Shown one piece after another: positions 52,093 to 58,854 of a stretch of 58,854 bases of DNA (the stretch's first letter is position 1; every line of letters begins with the position of its first letter). The DNA lies in assembly GCA_028821575.1 (NCBI GenBank), contig JAPPFW010000008.1:1-58854 (forward strand), written 5' to 3'. The stretch is from a bacterium (lineage in GTDB: Bacteria > Actinomycetota > Acidimicrobiia > Spongiisociales > Spongiisociaceae). The position numbers and the translations under genes are program-made. Below the pieces are notes generated by a model that was not told the origin of the DNA, made no database searches, and saw nothing but the letters and a program-made list of their open reading frames with translations.

Positions 52093-52597
52093 AATCATCC
52101 AGGCGCTTCTCGTAGGTCACAGAGGTCAGCAACCGGTCCTCGGGGATGTCGTAGTAGGTGCGCAACACGGTCACGGGGTCCTCGGAGAGTGAGTAGCCGG
52201 CCTTCTCGAGGTTTCCCCGCGCCTTGTAGTTGGCGGCATAGGTTCCCACCATGATCTGGGAGGAAGGCGGCAGGCGGGCCTCGACGTGTTCCAGCAACCG
52301 CGATCCGACTCCCTGCCGTTGGTAGCGAGGCAGGACATAGGCGTGGCGCAGGAGCACCACATCCCGGATCGGCTCGCTCCCCATCACTCCTACCAACTTC
52401 CCATCGACGAACGCTCCCCACCATGTCATCCTCTGTGCCTCGGCCTCCCACGCCGGCGCGTCCATTTCGGGGGAGTGCAACTCATCGGCGGGTAGGAACT
52501 CCCGGTACCACTCCGCGGCGGTATTGATCACTTCCACCGCCCCGGCGCGGTCGGCCGAGGTCAGCTTCCGGATGAAGCATGAGTCTGAGGGCTTCAC
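52091..52597 (-). CDS. GNAT-family N-acetyltransferase
   Basis: 168 aa. The FIRKLTSADRAGAVEVINTAAEWYREFL start is typical. The acetyl-CoA site LPRYQRQGVGSRLLEHV holds the Q/R-x-x-G-x-G motif, and YKARGNLEKAGY is the C-terminal beta-bulge region. It acetylates an unknown substrate. The start overlaps the ArsR gene stop in ATGA, so it is the last gene of a small ArsR-controlled operon. Confidence 0.85.
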   Translation of the reverse strand: MKPSDSCFIRKLTSADRAGAVEVINTAAEWYREFLPADELHSPEMDAPAWEAEAQRMTWWGAFVDGKLVGVMGSEPIRDVVLLRHAYVLPRYQRQGVGSRLLEHVEARLPPSSQIMVGTYAANYKARGNLEKAGYSLSEDPVTVLRTYYDIPEDRLLTSVTYEKRLDD

Positions 52598-52938
52598 GGT
52601 GACGGATCCTCCAGCTTCTTGCGTTTCCGACCTCTTGCGATCTCGGTATCGAGAGGGTTGAGACGATGATCCCAGAACGTGCGGAACTGCTGTAGCCAGG
52701 CGTCCATCTCGGCGAGCGGACCTCCATCCATGGTGTAGATCCGGCGGGCGCCTTCAGGACGCACGGTGGCAAACCCGCTCTCGCGGAGTACCCGGAGGTG
52801 CATCGACACGGCCGGTTGGGTGATTCCGAACTCCTTGGCGATCACGGCTGTCACCTGCCCCGAGGAGTGTTCGGACTCGGCCAGTAGTTCCAGGATGCGG
52901 CGCCGCACGGGCTCGCGGAGGACGTGGAAGGCGTGCAT
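52594..52938 (-). CDS. ArsR-family winged-helix regulator
   Basis: 114 aa. The winged helix-turn-helix is plain: LREPVRRRILELLAESEHSSGQVTAVIAKEFGITQPAVSMHLRVLRESG, with ITQPAVSMHLRVL as recognition helix and GARRIYTMDGG as wing. No metal-binding cysteine motif is seen, so it resembles SdpR-like or generic ArsR regulators. It lies between a 73-aa gene (5-nt gap) and the GNAT gene. A perfect inverted repeat upstream of the operon is its likely operator. Confidence 0.9.
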   Translation of the reverse strand: MHAFHVLREPVRRRILELLAESEHSSGQVTAVIAKEFGITQPAVSMHLRVLRESGFATVRPEGARRIYTMDGGPLAEMDAWLQQFRTFWDHRLNPLDTEIARGRKRKKLEDPSP

Positions 52939-52943
52939 CGTCT

Positions 52944-53165
52944 TCAGGCCTCGGGGCTATCGCTACCGGTATAGAGGGCGAGGGTGGGCTCGGCGGCGGC
53001 CCGCGCCCGGTGGGGGTCGCCCCCGGCGGCGACCTGGGTGTCGGCCCATGCAATGCTGCTCGCGGTCATGCGCTCGTTGAACGGGCCCATCGGCTGGCTG
53101 TTGCGGGTCGTAGTGGACAGCGAGCGCTGGACTGCCTCAATGTAGTCAGAAGGCGTGAGCTTCAT
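52944..53165 (-). CDS. Small hypothetical protein, first gene of ArsR operon
   Basis: 73 aa, no family recognised. It begins MKLTPSDYIEAVQRSLSTTTRN and ends in an acidic tail. No membrane segment, cysteine pair or signal peptide is seen. It is directly followed by the arsR-type gene and preceded, 10 bp before its ATG, by a 7-4-7 inverted repeat, which makes expression likely. It could be a small partner or effector of the regulator. Confidence 0.6.
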   Translation of the reverse strand: MKLTPSDYIEAVQRSLSTTTRNSQPMGPFNERMTASSIAWADTQVAAGGDPHRARAAAEPTLALYTGSDSPEA

Positions 53166-53175
53166 GGCGAGATTA

Positions 53176-53193
53176 TATCAGCCATTGCTGATA
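53176..53193. promoter_or_regulatory. Probable ArsR-type operator TATCAGC-CATT-GCTGATA
   Basis: A perfect 7-bp inverted repeat with a 4-bp spacer lies 11 to 28 bp upstream of the first gene of the 73-aa/ArsR/GNAT operon, where it would cover the promoter or leader. Size and A/T content match ArsR-family operators. The assignment to this regulator is inferred from position. Confidence 0.55.
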
Positions 53194-53293
53194 CCCGTTG
53201 CGGCTATCGCCCTGGATGCCACGTCTTGGCACCCCGGCCGCCTACTATCGTGACCTAGGCAGTACCGGACGATGCTCGGAGGCGGAGCTCAGA

Positions 53294-54352
53294 ATGGCCG
53301 GAATCGTGCACATCGTGGGAACGGGAACTATCGGTGAGCCCCTGATCGGCCTCATGGCCGACAACCAGGAGGCGTTCGGAATCGACGAGGTCACGTTCCA
53401 CAAGCGGACCCCTCTCCTCCAAGAGAGGGGCAAGGTGAACGACTTGGTTCGCCGGGGCGCCCATCTCTCGGTCGACGCGGATCGCTGGCCCGGATTCGAG
53501 GAGCTGGGTCATGCTCCCAAGCTGGAGGCTTGGGAGGCGATCGAGCGGGCGACGGTGGTGATCGACTGCACGCCCGCCGGGAACGAGAACAAGGAGAAGT
53601 ACTACCGCCATGCCTCCCAGGTGACCGGGTTCCTGGCGCAAGGCTCCGAGTTCGGCTTCGGGAAGATGTACGCGCGAGGGATCAACGACGAGGCGCTGGT
53701 AAGGGACGAGGACCGCTTTCTGCACATCGTGTCGTGCAACACGCACAACATTGCCGTGCTACTCAAGACCCTCGGGTTCGACCCCGACGGGACGAACCAC
53801 ATCGTCGAGGCGAAGTTCCTCTGCATCCGGCGCGCCAACGACATCAGCCAGGCCAAGAAGTTCATTCCCGCCCCCGAGGTTGGGACCCATCCGAAGGGGC
53901 GTTTCGGCACCCACCACGCCAAGGATGCCCACCACCTGTTCCAGACCATGGGTTACGAGCTTGACCTGTTCTCCTCCGCCCTCAAGGTGAACAGCCAGTA
54001 CATGCACGCCTTGCACTTCGAGATCATCCTGGACCGCGAGATAACCGTCGGGGAAGCCCAGAGCCGCCTGGAGGCCAACCCCCGGGTGGCCATCACCTAC
54101 AAGCGGTCCGCCGGGCAGATCTTCTCGTTCGGCCGCGACCACGGCTACTACGGGCGCATCCTCAGCCAGACGGTCGTGCCGGTCGAGACCATGGTGGTGC
54201 GGGGAGGAAACCGGATCGTCGGGTTCTGCTTCACCCCCCAGGACGGGAACCCGATGCTGTCCACAGCGGCCGCAACCCTCTGGTACCTGCATCCTGGCGG
54301 GTTCGAGGAAAGGCTGAATGTGATGCGGCGCTACTTCTTCCCCGAGGTCTGA
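53294..54352 (+). CDS. Archaeal-type (type II) glyceraldehyde-3-phosphate dehydrogenase-like protein
   Basis: 352 aa from ATG 53294 with GGAG upstream; the frame opens 32 codons earlier. The NAD(P) loop is VGTGTIGEPL, then VIDCTPAGNENKEKYY and a candidate catalytic cysteine in VSCNTHN (C148), near residue 140 as in archaeal GAPDH. FGTHHAKDAHHLF parallels the SHHGPD segment of that family, and LKVNSQYMHALHFEI its MHVHSV region. Archaeal GAPDH oxidises glyceraldehyde-3-phosphate. The substrate of this bacterial relative is uncertain; it might act on another aldehyde. No glycolytic gene adjoins. Confidence 0.7.
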   Translation: MAGIVHIVGTGTIGEPLIGLMADNQEAFGIDEVTFHKRTPLLQERGKVNDLVRRGAHLSVDADRWPGFEELGHAPKLEAWEAIERATVVIDCTPAGNENKEKYYRHASQVTGFLAQGSEFGFGKMYARGINDEALVRDEDRFLHIVSCNTHNIAVLLKTLGFDPDGTNHIVEAKFLCIRRANDISQAKKFIPAPEVGTHPKGRFGTHHAKDAHHLFQTMGYELDLFSSALKVNSQYMHALHFEIILDREITVGEAQSRLEANPRVAITYKRSAGQIFSFGRDHGYYGRILSQTVVPVETMVVRGGNRIVGFCFTPQDGNPMLSTAAATLWYLHPGGFEERLNVMRRYFFPEV

Positions 54353-54474
54353 TCGCCCGGATAAGCAGGCTACTGACCGCAGGATCCGGATACCCGAGTG
54401 TTGGACAGCATCTACCGTTCGCCGCGGCGCCCCGCCGAAGGGGATAGGGGATACGGGCGGTCCACGGCGGGCGC

Positions 54475-56049
54475 ATGCTAGGAGCAGGCACCATCGGAAG
54501 GGGCTCGCGACAGGCCGTGGTGGCGGTCCTCCTGGCTGTGGCCGCTGTTCTGCTGGCAGCTTTTCTGGCCTCGGTGGCCGGCGCGAAAGAGGAGGAGGAG
54601 GAGGGCTTCGGTGACGTGCCCGGGAACCTATCTCACTCCGCCGCGATCGAGATACTGTCCGCGCTGGACGTCCTGGACGGAACGGAGTGCGGGCCGGCTC
54701 GGTTCTGTCCGCGAGAACCGCTCCGGAGATGGGAAATGGCCGTGTGGCTGGTGCGCGTGCTCGACGGGGAGGAACCGGCGCCGGACAGGTCCGCGGACTT
54801 CGTCGACGTGCCCGACCGGAACTGGTGGACGGGCCATGTGGACCGGTTGGCCGAGCTGGAGATCACCTTCGGATGCTCGTCGAAGCCCGCCAGGTTCTGT
54901 CCGTACCGGGCGGTGACCCGCGGCCAGATGGCGACCTTCCTCACCAGGGCATTCGACCTCGAACCCCGCTCTTCGGTCGGGTTCACCGACGTTGAAGGCC
55001 ACGTGCACGCCGGGAACATCAATGCTCTGGCGGCCGCCGACATAACAGCCGGGTGCGCTACCGACCCGAGCCGGTACTGTCCCGGTAGTGCGGTGACCCG
55101 TGGCCAGATGGCGACCTTCCTGGCCCGGGCGCTGGGCGTCGTGCCCTCCGCCGAGTTCAGCGACGTGGTAGCGGAGCATGACATTCGCCACCTGGTATCG
55201 AGCTACACCACCCACCACCCATGCTGCCAGGCTCGCGTCACCAACATCCAACGGTTCGCGGACATCGTGCACGGCGCCGTCGTCCCTCCCTGGGAACGGT
55301 TGAGCCTCAACCGCCACGTCGGGAAACGCACCCGCGAGAAAGGGTTCAGATATGCAGGAACCCTGATAGGCGGAGAACTCGTCAATACCGTAGGAGGTGG
55401 GGTCAGCCAGTTCGCCACCACCTTCTACAATGCCATGTTCTGGGGTGGCTACCGGGATGTCTCCCACAAGCCTCACAGCCTCTACTTCCCGCGCTATCCG
55501 GAGGGTATCGAGGCCACCATCAACTGGCCGGACGTGGACCTGGTGTTCCGCAACGACACCCCCGCGTATGTGTTGATCGCGACGGAGTACACGGACACTT
55601 CCGTGACGGTGAAGTTCTTCGGCGACAACGACGGGCGGATCGTCGTGGGTGACTGGAAGAGTGACGAGGGTATCTTGACGGTCGTCTCCGAGGGGGGTCC
55701 CCGGGCCCGGGTGGTGAGTGCCGACGTTTCCGGCCGTTCTCGCTGGACGAGTCCGCCTCCACCCCTGATACGCGGCAATCCGGAACTGGCGGTAGGCGAG
55801 GAGAAGCAGGTCCAGTCGGCCCGGCAGGGCTGGACGGTGCTGGTTACCCGTACCATCGACCAGGGAGGAACGAGGAGTGTCCGGGAGTGGACAGTCCGGT
55901 ACTCCCCTCGGCAGCGGATCGTCGAGGTACATCCTTGCGTGCTGTCCGGTTCGTGTCCCGAGTCGGACGAGACACCGGAGGACACCGGTCCGCCGGTGGG
56001 AGGAGCCGGGCATGGGATCCCAACCGGCTACGGTTCCGGCGTCTCTTAG
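54475..56049 (+). CDS. Secreted SLH-like/VanW/G5 cell-wall protein
   Basis: 524 aa. A signal peptide or anchor (about residues 12-37) is followed by three cysteine-bearing SLH-like repeats, e.g. GC...RFCPYRAVTRGQMATFLTRA (about 40-230), a VanW domain (THHPCCQARVTNIQRFADIVHG, NTVGGGVSQFATTFYN) and a C-terminal G5-like stretch (VQSARQGWTVLVTRTI). VanW proteins are associated with peptidoglycan modification or binding; G5 domains bind N-acetylglucosamine polymers. It should be displayed on the cell wall. The same SLH-like module occurs in the propeller protein at 10099-12879. Confidence 0.85.
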   Translation: MLGAGTIGRGSRQAVVAVLLAVAAVLLAAFLASVAGAKEEEEEGFGDVPGNLSHSAAIEILSALDVLDGTECGPARFCPREPLRRWEMAVWLVRVLDGEEPAPDRSADFVDVPDRNWWTGHVDRLAELEITFGCSSKPARFCPYRAVTRGQMATFLTRAFDLEPRSSVGFTDVEGHVHAGNINALAAADITAGCATDPSRYCPGSAVTRGQMATFLARALGVVPSAEFSDVVAEHDIRHLVSSYTTHHPCCQARVTNIQRFADIVHGAVVPPWERLSLNRHVGKRTREKGFRYAGTLIGGELVNTVGGGVSQFATTFYNAMFWGGYRDVSHKPHSLYFPRYPEGIEATINWPDVDLVFRNDTPAYVLIATEYTDTSVTVKFFGDNDGRIVVGDWKSDEGILTVVSEGGPRARVVSADVSGRSRWTSPPPPLIRGNPELAVGEEKQVQSARQGWTVLVTRTIDQGGTRSVREWTVRYSPRQRIVEVHPCVLSGSCPESDETPEDTGPPVGGAGHGIPTGYGSGVS

Positions 56050-56058
56050 ACTGATCTC

Positions 56059-57433
56059 GTGAGAAGCCGCTCCGCCCCAACCGTCCACATCACGACCCTC
56101 GGATGTTCGAAGAACCTGGTCGACTCCGAGAAGGTGGCGGCCATGCTGGGCGAGGCAGGTTACCGCGAGGCGCGATCGCCCGACAGGGGCTGACGTGGTG
56201 ATGGTGAACACGTGCGCCTTCATAGAGGCCGCCCGCGAGGAGTCCGTCGAGACCATCCTCGACCTCCAGCGATCCAAGGCCGAGCAGACGGGATTGGTGG
56301 TGATGGGCTGCATGGCCCAGCGCTACGGTGCCGAACTCGAGGAGGCCCTCGACGAGGTCGATGCGGTGGTCGGTCTCGACCGCTACGGCGAGCTGGTCGG
56401 GATGCTCGACTCGATGACCCGTTGGACCCCGGTGCGTATCGGCCCACGCCGGCCGGCGATGGACCTCCTCGACATGGTGAGCCGACCCGCTCCCACCCTC
56501 CCATACGCCTACGTCAAGGTCGCCGAGGGTTGCGACAAGACATGCGCGTTCTGCGCCATACCGCTCATCCGAGGCCCGCAGCGCTCAAGGCGCCCGACCG
56601 CTATCAGGGAGGAGATAGCCGGCCTCTGCGCCGCGGGTGCTTCCGAGGTGATCCTGGTAGCGCAGGATCTGGCCGCCTACGGCCGCGACATCGGCGCTCC
56701 GTCGGATGACAACATCGTCGGTCTCCTCCGGTTCGTGTCCGACGTGGAAGCTCTGGTGAGGGTCCGTCTCCTCTACCTGTACCCGACCGAGATTCGCCCG
56801 GCCCTGATCGAGGAGATCACCTCCAACCCCAAGCTGGCCCCCTACTTCGACCTGAGCCTGCAGCACGCCTCCCGCCGGCTGCTCCGCTCGATGCGCCGCC
56901 CTGGTAGCACCAGCAGCCACCTGCGCCTGATCGGCAGGATAAGAGCCGCCGAGCCCGCAGCGGCCCTGCGATCCTCCTTCATAGTGGGATACCCGGGCGA
57001 AACCGACGATGACGTCGAGGAGTTGGCCCGTTTCCTGGAGGAGGCGGATCTCGACTGGGCCGGCTTCTTCCCGTACTCGGCCGAGGAGGGCACGACGGCC
57101 GTGGAGCTTGCCCACCGGATCGCTCCCGCCGAGGTGGCGGCCCGGGTACGTGAACTGTCCCGGATCCAGGATGGGATCACCGCCCGCCGGAACGCCGAAC
57201 AGGTCGGAACGACCCACACCGTGCTGGTCGACCAGGTCGAGGACGGTGTTCCCGTCGGGAGGTCGTACCGCGAGGCTCCCGACATCGACGGCATGATCTG
57301 CCTGGACACCGGCTCGCCGGGCGATTGGTTGGAAGTCGAGATAACGGGAAGTTACGAGACTGATCTGGTGGCACAGGTGTGCCGGCCTGCCGAAGCCGGC
57401 GTACGGGCGGGGGCGGTGGGGAGACCGGCATGA
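56059..57433 (+). pseudogene. rimO: rimO (ribosomal protein S12 methylthiotransferase), split by a one-base frameshift
   Basis: GTG 56059 opens a frame with TVHITTLGCSKNLVDSEK, the RimO N-terminal domain, but it stops at TGA 56191. The rest continues in another frame from ADVVMVNTCAFIEAA to 57433: the second cluster cysteine, radical-SAM CDKTCAFC, and a C-terminal TRAM-like domain. Removing one G from GGGG at 56186-56189 restores one complete protein. RimO methylthiolates Asp of S12. The break may be a real mutation, a sequencing error in the G-run, or a recoding site. The gene overlaps cinA (ATGA). Confidence 0.85.
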
Positions 57434-58683
57434 TCGTCGAGGTGGTGGCGGTCGGAACCGAGCTGCTGCTCGGCCAGATCGTCAACACCAATGCTGCCCA
57501 CCTGGGGGAGCGGCTTGCCGAACTCGGCCTCGATGCCCACCACCAGGTGGTGGTGGGTGACAACCACGACCGCATGGTGCAGACGATACGCACCGCGATG
57601 GGCCGCGCCGATGCGGTGATAATCACGGGAGGGCTCGGGCCCACGCAGGACGACATAACCCGGGAGGCGATCTGCGCCGCTACCGGCCGGGCAATGCTCT
57701 TCAGCGAGGAGCACGCCTCCGAGTTGCGCGAGTTCTGGAGGAGGTTGGGCAGGGAGTTTCCCGAGAGCAATCTGTGCCAGGCCGAGTATCCGGAAGGCGC
57801 CGAGCAACTCGCCAACCCGCGCGGCACGGCCCCCGGCTTATTCCTCGACCACGAGGGAACCATGATCTTCGCGGTTCCGGGAGTTCCCGCCGAGCTGTAC
57901 CAGATGCTCGACGAACATGTGGTGCCCCGCCTACGCCAGGGAACCGGAAGCGGCGAAGTCCTGGTCAGCCGGGTACTGCGCACGTGGGGCTATGGCGAGT
58001 CGGCAGTCGCCGACCTGCTCGACGATCTGTACCACGCTTCTCTCAACCCTTCAATGGCCTTCCTGGCGTCCGCCGGCGAGGTCAAGGTCCGCCTCTCGGC
58101 CAAGGCGGGTTCGGACGAGGAAGCCCGTTCGATGATCGAGCCGGTCGAGCTAGAGGTGAGGCGGCGGCTGGGAGCCGCGGTGTTCGCGGTGGACGACCAG
58201 ATCCTGGAGCAGATAATCCTCGACGAGCTCGGAAGGCGAGGATGGACGATCGGAACGGCGGAGTCCCTGACCGCCGGCATGCTGGCCACCCGTCTCAGCC
58301 TCCTCCCCGGATCGTCGGAGGTTTTCCGCGGTAGCATCATCCCCTACGCGACCGACCTGAAGCTGACCATGCTCGGGGTCCCCCAGGATGTGATCGCGAC
58401 CCACGGGGTGGTCAGTTCCGAAACCGCCATGGCGATGGCCGACGGCGCCTCCAAGGCCATGGGCGTGGACGTGGCCACGGCTCTCACCGGGGTGGCCGGC
58501 CCCGGAGTGCTCGAGCACCCACCAGGCACCGTCTTCGTCGCGGTCCGGACTCCTATGGACAACAGGTCCAGGTTGTTGAAGATGCCCGGTGACCGGGAGC
58601 GGGTCCGGGCCTACACCACCACCACCGCCCTGCAGTTGACCCGGCTGGCAATCATCGGCGAGTGGTGGAAGCAATCGCCGTAA
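57430..58683 (+). CDS. cinA: CinA family nicotinamide-nucleotide amidase / competence-damage protein
   Basis: 417 aa from ATG 57430, overlapping the rimO stop. The N-terminal MoaB/MogA-like domain (VAVGTELLLGQIVNTNA, GGLGPTQDDITREA) is an ADP-ribose/NAD-salvage module. The C-terminal PncC-like domain has ESLTAGMLATRLS and VATALTGVAGPG, typical of NMN deamidase. It recycles nicotinamide mononucleotide. In many actinobacteria cinA lies upstream of clgR and recA, which may follow here. Confidence 0.93.
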   Translation: MIVEVVAVGTELLLGQIVNTNAAHLGERLAELGLDAHHQVVVGDNHDRMVQTIRTAMGRADAVIITGGLGPTQDDITREAICAATGRAMLFSEEHASELREFWRRLGREFPESNLCQAEYPEGAEQLANPRGTAPGLFLDHEGTMIFAVPGVPAELYQMLDEHVVPRLRQGTGSGEVLVSRVLRTWGYGESAVADLLDDLYHASLNPSMAFLASAGEVKVRLSAKAGSDEEARSMIEPVELEVRRRLGAAVFAVDDQILEQIILDELGRRGWTIGTAESLTAGMLATRLSLLPGSSEVFRGSIIPYATDLKLTMLGVPQDVIATHGVVSSETAMAMADGASKAMGVDVATALTGVAGPGVLEHPPGTVFVAVRTPMDNRSRLLKMPGDRERVRAYTTTTALQLTRLAIIGEWWKQSP

Positions 58684-58769
58684 CCTGGTTCAGGCTGTTT
58701 CAAGTAGGTTCGGAACCAACCTGTATTCCCTGGTAAGCACACATTTCACTTAGGCAAGCTCGTTTCAGC

Positions 58770-58798
58770 TTGACTCAGAGTAAACCAGGATATAACCT
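58770..58798 (+). promoter_or_regulatory. Candidate promoter TTGACT-N17-TAACCT
   Basis: TTGACT (58770-58775) and TAACCT (58793-58798) are separated by 17 bp in an unusually A/T-rich stretch after cinA. An ATG at 58840, followed by AAGCCACGAGGC, could be the next gene (cut by the window edge), about 40 bp downstream. It is a hexamer-based guess; no Shine-Dalgarno is obvious before that ATG. Confidence 0.4.
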
Positions 58799-58854
58799 TA
58801 GAAAAGTAACAACAGAACCCATAACGAAATGCGGTGACAATGAAGCCACGAGGC

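Noticed and set aside
54628..56313. 561-codon minus-strand frame opposite the VanW and rimO genes
   Set aside because: Low-complexity mirror translation with no motif; plus-strand proteins are well supported.
58684..58740. Terminator after cinA (GGTTC-G-GAACC)
   Set aside because: The stem is only 5 bp with a one-base loop that cannot close, and no T-tract follows.

Overview
The window is a GC-rich (about two-thirds G+C), gene-dense bacterial chromosome segment. Several traits point to an actinobacterium, and I infer an Acidimicrobiia-like lineage, possibly marine. These are the block M16 peptidase-dapB-dapA-rnj-ftsK ... rimO-cinA, an adjacent lhr-nei pair, a mycothiol-enzyme-like DinB protein, frequent GTG/TTG starts, and cysteine-bearing S-layer-homology-like repeats. 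I found no rRNA, tRNA, CRISPR array or transposase.

Layout. 0-6.7 kb: amino-acid metabolism (glutamine-synthetase-like enzyme; class III aminotransferase, fold-II PLP dehydratase and aspartate-dehydrogenase-like enzyme in one operon; PhyH dioxygenase; GNAT). 6.7-7.5 kb: hicAB toxin-antitoxin. 7.5-9.6 kb: an ABC exporter whose leader folds so that it can hide the Shine-Dalgarno, with a probable ATT start. 10-12.9 kb: secreted S-layer-type/14-repeat beta-propeller protein. 12.9-16.2 kb: ATP-grasp/alpha-E/transglutaminase cluster. 16.4-26.6 kb: stress protein, flavin reductase, SDR, nei, lhr, BtpA, DinB-like and LOG-family genes.

26.7-33.4 kb: the standout locus. Two tandem dddP-type DMSP lyase genes are translationally coupled to each other and then to a complete four-subunit sarcosine-oxidase-type set (A-G-B-D). 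Every junction overlaps. The operon plausibly links breakdown of the methylated sulfur osmolyte DMSP to demethylation of glycine-betaine-derived methylamines. 33.5-34.1 kb: mazEF-type toxin-antitoxin. 34.1-37.7 kb: sensor kinase plus orphan periplasmic-binding lipoprotein, flanked by copies of a dispersed repeat. 38-42 kb: VWA/zincin-like protein, MoxR-like AAA protein and Ppx/GppA phosphatase.

42-58.7 kb: mostly housekeeping genes (rhomboid, M16 peptidase, DapB, DapA, RNase J, FtsK, orphan E2 acyltransferase, ArsR operon, archaeal-type GAPDH-like enzyme, VanW/G5 wall protein, rimO split by a one-base frameshift, cinA).

A window-wide signal overlies this: short tandem arrays with a strict 7-bp period but differing unit sequence. 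Many start at or inside a stop codon (often TAG), are G/T-rich on the sense strand of the gene just ended, and are followed by an A/C-rich arm. They look like an undescribed family of 3'-end elements.
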